Shown one piece after another: positions 1 through 5,228 of a stretch of DNA of 11,102 nucleotides (position 1 is its first letter; each line of letters opens with the position of its first letter). The notes beneath the pieces were generated by a model that worked only from the letters and a program-made list of their open reading frames with translations, was not told the DNA's origin and ran no database searches. Where the stretch lies: the NCBI GenBank assembly GCA_002348725.1, contig DEAO01000010.1, positions 575 through 11,676 on the forward strand, in the 5' to 3' direction. The stretch comes from Fidelibacterota bacterium UBA2980. GTDB lineage: Bacteria; Fidelibacterota; Marinisomatia; Marinisomatales; Marinisomataceae. The position numbers and the translations under genes are program-made.

Positions 1-391
1 TAGTAGTGTTTGCTTCAAATGCAGCATTTGGTGGTACTGCTTGAACAGTAATATAATTTGTTTTAGTAATAGAGTCAGTTCCACCTGGTCCCACAACAGT
101 TAATTTAACACTATAAGTGCCAGGTTCTGTGTACTGATAAGTTGGAGTATAGGTTCCACCATCTACTGTTCCGTCATTATTAAAATCCCACTGATGAGAA
201 TTAATTGTTCCTGTAGATGTAGATGCGAATTGCACTGTTAATGGCACTGATCCTGATAAAGGACTTCCTGTGAATTGGGCTACTGGAGCTGGGTCAGTTG
301 GCCCGGTTCCTCCACCATCTTCACCGCCACCGCCACCGCCACCGCCGCAGCTTAGCAATACAATCCAAAACAATAATACTAATCTTTTCAA
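1..391 (-). CDS. PKD-domain lipoprotein, C-terminus cut off by window edge
   Basis: Likely a surface or periplasm-facing lipoprotein with PKD (Ig-like) domains; binding partner unknown. It reads from a TTG start at 391-389 to the window edge, giving about 130 residues. A hydrophobic signal peptide (residues 4-14) ends in a lipobox, L-L-S-C, with Cys15 as the predicted lipidation site. Eight glycines (16-23) and a Gly/Pro/Asp linker follow. One PKD domain spans about 37-117 and shows the typical W-D-F-N-N-D-G (68-74), a P-x-Y-Q-Y-x-x-P-G-x-Y segment and V-K-L-T-V. A second repeat seems to begin near residue 120. TTG is chosen because an in-frame stop lies just upstream and an AAGGGG motif sits about nine bases before it, the clearest Shine-Dalgarno in the window. 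The gene looks richer in G and C than its neighbours. Lipoprotein and PKD calls are solid; function is not known. Confidence 0.85.
   Translation of the reverse strand, partial: MKRLVLLFWIVLLSCGGGGGGGGEDGGGTGPTDPAPVAQFTGSPLSGSVPLTVQFASTSTGTINSHQWDFNNDGTVDGGTYTPTYQYTEPGTYSVKLTVVGPGGTDSITKTNYITVQAVPPNAAFEANTT
323..346. repeat. In-frame hexanucleotide tandem repeat, 4 x ACCGCC
   Basis: Four perfect copies of ACCGCC on the plus strand, read as GGCGGT (Gly-Gly) in the minus-strand lipoprotein. They encode the glycine tether directly after the lipidated cysteine. The unit is a multiple of three, so copy-number change would alter tether length without shifting the frame. It stands out as GC-rich in AT-rich surroundings. 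Confidence 0.8.
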
Positions 392-424
392 AATTGGCTA
401 CCCCTTAATAGGTTGAAGATTAAT

Positions 425-439
425 CTACAATAATTGTAG
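425..439. other. Perfect inverted repeat between dehydrogenase and lipoprotein genes
   Basis: CTACAAT and ATTGTAG are perfect inverted copies flanking one central base. As RNA this could form a six-base-pair stem with a three-base loop. It lies after the dehydrogenase stop and 34 bases upstream of the lipoprotein start. No T-run follows it on the minus strand, so it is a poor intrinsic terminator and could instead be an operator. The repeat is certain; its role is not known. Confidence 0.4.
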
Positions 440-467
440 CCATTTTTCCAGAATTGTCTTTATTTGG

Positions 468-1550
468 TTATTTTTTTGTCACTGATACATTTCTATCATT
501 TAAATACGATAAAATGAAATCTAAACATCCTTCTTTTTCTCCAATAGTTTCTGGAGGGAAAACACCCGTATTATTCCATATTTTTTCTAATATTAAATTG
601 ATTGTTGCGGTTGCAGTATATCCTGTAGTACGTGCCATGGATGTTGTATTGGAATCAATATTGAACTCATCATAAAGATGATATTCGACTTTATTTTCCT
701 TGCCTTCTATAACAATGTCCATAATTGTTAATTCTTCTTCATTTTCTTTTAATTGCCATTCTTTGAATAATTTTTCTGAAGTATCTTTGATATTTTCTGC
801 GCTAAATAAACCTTTTTCTTTATAATCTTTCATAAGATTTGCGTGTTTTGGGTATCGTAAAGTTTTCTCTTTCATATTTGGAATATGATTCATTGTTGAT
901 AAAATAGATCGCAATCCATCGGTATTAAATGCTTCTAATTCTCCACACTCTTCAAATGTTATAGTTTCTATTTCAGATAAAGCAGGTTTTGTTACAATCT
1001 CTCCATCAACCATCATTCTAGCTGGACGTGTATATTCTTCTATAACATCAATTGGGGAAAAAGGTGCTTTGTAATAAAAGGGAGGAGTAGGATTTTTTGG
1101 AAGACCTCCAACACAATATTCAAATACGTTGATATCCATTTTTGTATTATAATATCCAAGTAGGTAGTTTGGTATTCCAGGAGCAACTCCTGCATCCACA
1201 ATAGCAATAACACTTTTTTGTTTTGCAAGATTATTAAGTTCTAGAACGTTTTCTGGTGAAAATGAAATATCAACAACATTTTTCCCAGCTTCAATAATCG
1301 TTTCGAGTGCATTATAGCCTAGAAAACCAGGGACAGCTAATAAAACAATATCTGCAGGCTTAATCCATTCCTGTAGAGCAATTTTATCTTGAACATCTAA
1401 CTGACAAATGCTAATAGAATTATCTTTAGATTTAATTTTATTGAGGGATTCTATATTGTTATCCGATAAAGAGACATTGTGGCTCTTTGCAAGGTCTATT
1501 GCCATTGCGCTTCCAACCATTCCACTGCCAATTTGAAAGATATGAGCCAC
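468..1550 (-). CDS. Saccharopine dehydrogenase family protein, lysine 6-dehydrogenase-like
   Basis: Predicted cytoplasmic NAD(P)-dependent oxidoreductase of the saccharopine dehydrogenase superfamily. The pattern most resembles lysine 6-dehydrogenase, which oxidatively deaminates the lysine epsilon-amino group; the substrate is not proven. From the GTG start it has 360 residues. An N-terminal Rossmann fold carries G-S-G-M-V-G at 8-13. Family signatures follow: D-A-G-V-A-P-G (119-125), G-G-L-P (148-151), E-Y-T-R-P-A-R (172-178), K-T-L-R-Y-P-K-H (229-236) and M-A-R-T-T-G-Y (305-311). The open frame extends to a TTG at 1586, but those extra residues translate a tRNA-like fragment and are rejected. 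GTG at 1550-1548 starts right before the Rossmann strand and has no Shine-Dalgarno; an ATA two codons earlier would give a more typical M-K-V start but is a rare initiator. The gene is divergent from DUF454-hemH. Family is certain; exact reaction is moderate. Confidence 0.85.
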   Translation of the reverse strand: MAHIFQIGSGMVGSAMAIDLAKSHNVSLSDNNIESLNKIKSKDNSISICQLDVQDKIALQEWIKPADIVLLAVPGFLGYNALETIIEAGKNVVDISFSPENVLELNNLAKQKSVIAIVDAGVAPGIPNYLLGYYNTKMDINVFEYCVGGLPKNPTPPFYYKAPFSPIDVIEEYTRPARMMVDGEIVTKPALSEIETITFEECGELEAFNTDGLRSILSTMNHIPNMKEKTLRYPKHANLMKDYKEKGLFSAENIKDTSEKLFKEWQLKENEEELTIMDIVIEGKENKVEYHLYDEFNIDSNTTSMARTTGYTATATINLILEKIWNNTGVFPPETIGEKEGCLDFILSYLNDRNVSVTKK

Positions 1551-1559
1551 TTTTATGTA

Positions 1560-1601
1560 GGGGGTAGACGGAAATCGAACCCGCAAACTTCGGCTTGGAA
1601 G
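1560..1601 (-). pseudogene. 3'-half tRNA fragment, Gly(UCC)-type anticodon loop
   Basis: Read on the minus strand, this begins with a seven-base anticodon loop CTTCCAA (anticodon UCC). A GCCGA stem strand, a five-base variable loop, a T arm (GCGGG, TTCGATT, TCCGT) and an acceptor 3' strand CTACCCC follow, in normal tRNA spacing. Bases before the loop do not pair with GCCGA, and no D arm or 5' acceptor strand is visible upstream, so only the 3' half exists. One T-stem pair is weakened to G-U compared with a usual CCC strand. By hand alignment it matches the 3' half of the tRNA-Asp at 3878-3951 at 32 of 42 positions, though much of that is general tRNA conservation. It could be an attachment-site relic, a rearrangement scar or a decayed gene. 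Confidence 0.65.
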
Positions 1602-1623
1602 GAAGAAATTTTTTTGTAGGCTT

Positions 1624-1638
1624 TATTCATCATTATCA
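1624..1638. promoter_or_regulatory. Weak Fur-box-like sequence
   Basis: On the minus strand this has one perfect TGATAAT half-site and a degenerate partner, about 11 of 14 positions of the 7-1-7 Fur consensus (TGATAAT-n-ATTATCA). It lies between the divergent dehydrogenase and DUF454-hemH genes, about 140 bases before the DUF454 start. A Fur-family gene in the window and heme synthesis downstream make it suggestive, but AT-rich DNA yields such matches by chance. Confidence 0.2.
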
Positions 1639-1778
1639 ATTTGTGCAACCAAATATTACACCCTTTAAGATAACTCTTTTTGGATAATATATAAATTAAG
1701 TTTTTTTGTCTTATTTGGTTTTAGTTGAATATTTTAGACATTATATTCGCACTAATTAATTTCCATTTAATTGATAAA

Positions 1779-2159
1779 ATGAAGGCAATAATCAAAAATT
1801 ATATATATATAACTCTAGGATCATTTTTTTTGGTCTTGGGCTTTATAGGTTTATTTTTACCTATTGTGCCTACAACTCCTTTTATTTTGGTATCAGTATG
1901 GTTTTTTGCAAGATCTTCTAATAAGTTAGAAAATTGGTTGGTCAATCATAAAATTTTTGGAAAAATGATACAAGATTGGAGAAATCATGGTTCGATAAAT
2001 AAAAAAGCAAAAATTAGTGCAACATTATTGATAATTTTTTCTTTTTCAGGAGCAATCTATTTTAATCAAATCTTAGTTTTTGACATTTTATTGGCAGTGG
2101 TAGGAACTTCAATAGTTGTGTTTATTATTTCAAGGCCAGATTATCCGGAAATAGCATGA
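1779..2159 (+). CDS. DUF454 / YbaN-family inner-membrane protein
   Basis: Small inner-membrane protein of the YbaN family (DUF454), 126 residues; its biochemical role is not established. The first hydrophobic segment spans about 8-28 and runs into the family signature L-P-I-V-P-T-T-P-F (27-35) and F-A-R-S-S (43-47). The cytoplasmic stretch W-L-V-N-H-K-I-F-G (53-61) and K-K-A-K (75-78) follow, then a C-terminal hydrophobic region (about 80-117). A TTG at 1725 opens a longer frame, but the extra 18 residues are not family-like, so ATG at 1779 is preferred. No Shine-Dalgarno is seen. Its stop overlaps the hemH start by ATGA, implying translational coupling. The link with ferrochelatase could be functional or incidental. 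Confidence 0.85.
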   Translation: MKAIIKNYIYITLGSFFLVLGFIGLFLPIVPTTPFILVSVWFFARSSNKLENWLVNHKIFGKMIQDWRNHGSINKKAKISATLLIIFSFSGAIYFNQILVFDILLAVVGTSIVVFIISRPDYPEIA

Positions 2160-3163
2160 AAAATATACTTTTATTAAACCTTGGTTCTCCAAAAAGCACA
2201 GACAAAAGACATGTTAGAGAGTATCTTGAAGAATTTATGTCAGATGACCATGTACTTGATTTTCCTAAATTTTTTCAACAACTAATCTTAAGATTATTTA
2301 TCCTTCCTTTTAGACCTGCTCAAGCTAAAGAAGCTTATGAGGAAATATGGGAAGAAGATGGTTCACCTCTTATAATAAACACCAAAAAAATTGCAGATGC
2401 TTTAGCAAATAAAACTGGTTGGGACGTTGATATTGCAATGAGGTACCAATATCCATCTATCAAAGAGTCTATAATGAGATTTAAAGAAAAAAGAATAAAG
2501 AAGTTATATGTATTACCTCTTTATCCTCACAATGCTTCATCAACTACCGTTTCAACAAATGAAGAAGTTAAAAAAATAGTAAAAGAAATCTATCCAGAGT
2601 TAACATTAGAATTCATTAAGCCATTTTATAATCACCCGGATTATATTGATTCACTTGCACAATCAATAAAGCCTCATTTGAATGGAATCGACAAGCTTGT
2701 ATTCAGTTATCATGGTATACCTATAAGACATGTTACCAAATCTTGTAATGTCGGAAAAGATTGTTATGATTCAAATAATTGTTGTTCTGAAGATAACGTT
2801 GAACATTGTATTTGTTATAAATGTAACACATTTATGACATCAAAATTTACAGCTGACAAACTTAATTTAAAAAATTCTGACTGGATAATGTCTTATCAGT
2901 CAAGAGTATCTGTTGTCAGCCCGTTTTGGCTTAAACCATATACAGACATTGAATTGGAGAATTTTCCAAAAAATGGTGTTAAAAATATTGGGATTGTTTG
3001 CCCTTCATTTGTTGCTGACTGTTTAGAAACTTTAGAAGAAATTGGCATGAGAGGGAAAGAGAGTTTTGCAGAATCTGGTGGAAAATCTTTTACTTATATA
3101 CCATGCCTTAACGATAATGAACACTTTATTTCAGCACTAGAAAATATTATATCTCCTCAATAA
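2156..3163 (+). CDS. hemH: Ferrochelatase with cysteine-rich insertion
   Basis: Inserts Fe2+ into a porphyrin, the closing step of heme synthesis (protoporphyrin ferrochelatase; the coproporphyrin variant cannot be excluded by eye). At 335 residues it has normal family length. Visible signatures are an N-terminal L-L-L-N-L-G-S-P, Y-P-H-N-A-S-S-T-T (123-131), S-Y-H-G-I-P with the metal-binding His186, Y-Q-S-R (247-250), W-L-K-P-Y-T (258-263) and D-C-L-E-T-L-E-E (288-295), with Glu291 the likely catalytic acid. Directly after the His186 motif is a cysteine-rich insertion (Cys197, 203, 209, 210, 218, 220, 223). It resembles the insertion in Bacteroidota HemH and might bind an iron-sulfur cluster or other metal. 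The ATG overlaps the DUF454 stop. Other heme genes are not in the window. Identification is very secure. Confidence 0.96.
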   Translation: MKNILLLNLGSPKSTDKRHVREYLEEFMSDDHVLDFPKFFQQLILRLFILPFRPAQAKEAYEEIWEEDGSPLIINTKKIADALANKTGWDVDIAMRYQYPSIKESIMRFKEKRIKKLYVLPLYPHNASSTTVSTNEEVKKIVKEIYPELTLEFIKPFYNHPDYIDSLAQSIKPHLNGIDKLVFSYHGIPIRHVTKSCNVGKDCYDSNNCCSEDNVEHCICYKCNTFMTSKFTADKLNLKNSDWIMSYQSRVSVVSPFWLKPYTDIELENFPKNGVKNIGIVCPSFVADCLETLEEIGMRGKESFAESGGKSFTYIPCLNDNEHFISALENIISPQ

Positions 3164-3202
3164 TTTGTTATTCAATAATAATTTTTATAAAATTCTTATA
3201 CA

Positions 3203-3754
3203 ATGGATGCCATTAAAAATTTGATAAATAGAAGGTCTTCAAATAATCTTCAACCTCCATTTCCATCAAAAAAAGAAATGGATTTAGTCTATAAATCAGC
3301 ATTACGAGCTCCAGATCATGCATGGCTTAGACCAAGTAAATTTTTGGAATTCAAAGGTGAATCTCTAAAAAAACTATCAAGTATTTTCGAAAATTATGCA
3401 AAAAATCATTTTTCAAATGATCAATTATTTATTGAAAAGGCAAAGAAGGCACCATTTAGAGCTCCTATGGTTATTGTTTTGGTTACTGAAATTAAACAAC
3501 ATCCAAAAGTTCCACCTATTGAACAAATGCTATCCACAGGCGCAGCTGCTCAAAATATTTTATTAGCACTAAGTGCGCAAGGATATGCAGGAATTTGGAA
3601 GACAGGAAAGCTAGCTTTGAACGATAATATAGCAAAATACTTTGATCTTGATATTAATCATCAAATATTAGGATATATTTATGTTGGAACTCAAAGCGGA
3701 GATGGTAGAAAAGTTCCAAAAGTGAATATTGAAAAATTTGTGAAGAGATACTGA
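3203..3754 (+). CDS. Nitroreductase family protein, YdjA-like
   Basis: Predicted FMN-dependent, NAD(P)H-using oxidoreductase of the compact YdjA type; the physiological substrate is unknown. The 183 residues match the E. coli YdjA layout. M-D-A-I-x-x-L-I-N-R-R-S (1-12) carries the arginine pair expected to contact FMN phosphate. R-A-P-D-H-A (35-40), K-A-P-F-R-A-P (82-88), E-Q-M-L-S-T-G-A-A-A-Q-N (107-118) and G-Y-A-G-I-W-K-T-G (127-135) follow, and G-Y-I-Y-V-G-T (157-163) is near the end. These proteins act as dimers with FMN at the interface. It starts 39 bases after hemH without a Shine-Dalgarno. TTGTTA (3165-3170) and TATAAA (3186-3191) just upstream might be its own weak promoter, but read-through from hemH is equally likely. 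Confidence 0.92.
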   Translation: MDAIKNLINRRSSNNLQPPFPSKKEMDLVYKSALRAPDHAWLRPSKFLEFKGESLKKLSSIFENYAKNHFSNDQLFIEKAKKAPFRAPMVIVLVTEIKQHPKVPPIEQMLSTGAAAQNILLALSAQGYAGIWKTGKLALNDNIAKYFDLDINHQILGYIYVGTQSGDGRKVPKVNIEKFVKRY

Positions 3755-3781
3755 TATTATCTATTAGGACTGGAAAAAGAA

Positions 3782-3827
3782 AAGGGACTATATTCCAAAT
3801 CCCTTCACTTTACCTTTTTTTATTTTT
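3782..3827 (+). terminator. Possible intrinsic terminator after the nitroreductase gene
   Basis: AAGGGA (3782-3787) pairs perfectly with TCCCTT (3800-3805) across a 12-base loop, and two T-runs follow (about 3814-3827). The eight-base gap before the T-run and the large loop make it weaker than a textbook terminator. Its position, 27 bases after the stop and before convergent minus-strand genes, fits the role. Confidence 0.4.
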
Positions 3828-3835
3828 TATGACGA

Positions 3836-3857
3836 TAAAACCTACTTGAATAAGCAG
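3836..3857 (-). terminator. Possible terminator downstream of tRNA-Asp
   Basis: On the minus strand CTGCTT and AAGTAG form a six-pair stem (one G-U) with a four-base loop, then G and a short TTTT run. It lies about 20 bases past the tRNA 3' end. The T-run is short, so it is only a candidate. Confidence 0.3.
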
Positions 3858-3877
3858 AATTTTTTTGTCAATCGCTG

Positions 3878-3951
3878 CGGGATAGACGGGACTTGAACCC
3901 GCGACCTCCGGCTTGACAGGCCGGCGTTCTAACCAGCTGAACTACTACCCC
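3878..3951 (-). tRNA. tRNA-Asp (anticodon GUC)
   Basis: A complete 74-base cloverleaf is readable on the minus strand. Acceptor GGGGTAG pairs with CTATCCC (one G-U), the D stem GTTC/GAAC closes a loop with the GG pair, and the anticodon stem CCGGC/GCCGG holds loop CTGTCAA. The variable loop AGGTC is followed by T arm GCGGG/CCCGT. The discriminator base is G, as expected for tRNA-Asp. CCA is not encoded, so it must be added after transcription. Its 5' end is separated by a single base from the stop codon of the upstream DUF3098-like gene, so it is probably released from a shared transcript by RNase P. Confidence 0.96.
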
Positions 3952-3952
3952 A

Positions 3953-4168
3953 TTAATTATTTCTATGCAATAATGCATATGGAATTATAATTAAATAACC
4001 GATTAATAAAAGTATAGGAGAAAGGGTAAGGCTTTGAAAGCTATTAACCTCTCCTAAGTACATTATCAAATAACCCAAGATTATAACGAAAACTCCAATG
4101 CTAAACAAAACATAATTTTTTGTTTTATATGGCCATTGAAAATTTACTTTATCTTTATTATCGCTCAT
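3953..4168 (-). CDS. Small two-helix membrane protein, DUF3098-like
   Basis: A 71-residue inner-membrane protein of unknown function. A short polar N-terminus with a charged K-T-K-N-Y motif (15-19) leads into a first hydrophobic helix (about 19-39) carrying G-Y-L-I-M, then a short loop and L-S-P-I-L-L-L-I-G-Y (49-58) starting the second helix (to about 66), ending in basic residues. This layout (aromatic/N-Y entry, G-x-x-L-M at the end of helix one, A/S-P at the start of helix two) resembles DUF3098 proteins of Bacteroidota, which fits the suggested lineage. It starts with ATG at 4168 and is divergent from mltG, with about 64 bases between the starts. It precedes tRNA-Asp by one base on the same strand. 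Coding status is fairly secure; the family match is by eye only. Confidence 0.7.
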   Translation of the reverse strand: MSDNKDKVNFQWPYKTKNYVLFSIGVFVIILGYLIMYLGEVNSFQSLTLSPILLLIGYLIIIPYALLHRNN

Positions 4169-4209
4169 TATCTAGAAAAGTTAAATGTGTTATACAAAGT
4201 TTCCAAAAA

Positions 4210-4215
4210 TATAAT
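4210..4215 (+). promoter_or_regulatory. Candidate -10 element for mltG
   Basis: A perfect TATAAT lies 17 bases before the mltG start codon in the short divergent spacer. No good -35 box is seen at normal spacing. Initiation here would leave a leader of only about ten bases with no Shine-Dalgarno. Confidence 0.35.
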
Positions 4216-4232
4216 TAATTTCTGCGTTCCTA

Positions 4233-5228
4233 ATGGAAAAGGATATCAATAATAAAACAAAAACTATTCTATCTAATTTATTTGTTATTGGATTTTTGAT
4301 TTTTTTATCTTTTTCTGCATTGAATACTACTTCAATTGAAAAAACAACATTTGTAATTAAAAAAGGAATGTCTTTAAATAGCCTTACAAATGTTTTATAT
4401 GAAAAGAATATCATTAACAATAAGGCTGTTTTTAAATATTCAGTTTTATTAAGAGGTTTATCTGAAAATATCCCAACGGGAACTTTTGTTATAGAGGGCA
4501 ATGTAAGTAATGGCAAAATAATTGAAACAATTTTTAATGATGGACCAATGAGAATAAAGATTACTTTTCCTGAAGGGCTAAGATCTGATAAGATAGTTGA
4601 AAAAATTGATACTATTTTTGGACATGATACTACCAACTTAATTAATGATCCTACATTTATAAATCAATTTGGGATTAATTCTAGCTCTTTGGAAGGTTAT
4701 CTATATCCCGATACTTACTATTTTTTTTATGATATGAATGCTGAACAAATTTTAACAGTTATGATCAATCAATTTTGGAATAATTTCGATGAATCATTAT
4801 TAAATAGAGCAAATGAATTGGAATTAACAGTTCACGAAGTAGTAACTCTAGCATCTATTATTGAAGGTGAAGCAATGATTGACAGTGAGCGAACAACAAT
4901 ATCTTCAGTGTATCATAATAGATTAAAAAAGCGAATGAAATTACAAGCAGATCCTACAATACAGTATTTATTTATAGACGGACCAAAAACTTTATTAACA
5001 AAACACTTGACAATTGATTCGCCATATAATACATATATATACTATGGTTTACCGCCAGGTCCGATTAATAGCCCTGGAATTAAATCAATTGAAGCTGCGC
5101 TTTATCCAGAAGACACTGATTATTTGTATTTTGTTGCCAAAGGGGATGGATCTCATGTATTTAGCACAAATGAATTTGATCATTTAAAAGCAAAAAGAGC
5201 GTATAAGAAACAGAAAAGAATGAAATGA
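4233..5228 (+). CDS. mltG: Endolytic murein transglycosylase MltG
   Basis: Inner-membrane lytic transglycosylase (YceG family) that cleaves nascent glycan strands and so sets their length. At 331 residues it is close to the E. coli protein. A short cytoplasmic N-terminus leads to one membrane helix (about 13-30), then a LysM-like segment (about 38-90) and the catalytic domain. Hallmarks are L-E-G-Y-L-Y-P-D-T-Y (153-162), L-A-S-I-I-E-G-E-A (206-214) with predicted catalytic Glu211, L-Q-A-D-P-T-I-Q-Y (237-245), and S-P-Y-N-T-Y followed by G-L-P-P-G-P-I-x-S-P-G (263-282). The ATG has no Shine-Dalgarno but a TATAAT lies just upstream. The gene ends in an ATGA overlap with the helicase gene, so the two are probably translationally coupled. 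The identification is secure. Confidence 0.95.
   Translation: MEKDINNKTKTILSNLFVIGFLIFLSFSALNTTSIEKTTFVIKKGMSLNSLTNVLYEKNIINNKAVFKYSVLLRGLSENIPTGTFVIEGNVSNGKIIETIFNDGPMRIKITFPEGLRSDKIVEKIDTIFGHDTTNLINDPTFINQFGINSSSLEGYLYPDTYYFFYDMNAEQILTVMINQFWNNFDESLLNRANELELTVHEVVTLASIIEGEAMIDSERTTISSVYHNRLKKRMKLQADPTIQYLFIDGPKTLLTKHLTIDSPYNTYIYYGLPPGPINSPGIKSIEAALYPEDTDYLYFVAKGDGSHVFSTNEFDHLKAKRAYKKQKRMK

Noticed and set aside
454..675. Plus-strand open frame opposite the dehydrogenase C-terminus
   Set aside because: It is antisense to a well-supported gene and has no recognisable features.
1551..1586. N-terminal extension of the dehydrogenase frame to TTG at 1586
   Set aside because: The extra residues are a translation of a tRNA T arm and acceptor strand (R-V-R-F-P-S-T-P pattern), and the Rossmann fold begins right after GTG at 1550.
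1602..1724. Intron or distant 5' half completing the tRNA fragment
   Set aside because: No D arm, 5' acceptor strand or group I intron core could be recognised upstream on the minus strand.
1725..1778. Upstream TTG start for the DUF454 protein
   Set aside because: The added residues are not family-like, and ATG at 1779 gives the normal N-terminus and length.
4150..4175. Two GATAAT hexamers at the DUF3098-like start as a Fur array
   Set aside because: They are direct repeats that coincide with the start codon and coding sequence, with no matching third hexamer; likely chance in AT-rich DNA.
4190..4636. Minus-strand open frame of 148 codons over the mltG start
   Set aside because: It lies antisense to mltG, whose family motifs are clear, and crosses the divergent spacer; it looks like an AT-rich shadow frame.
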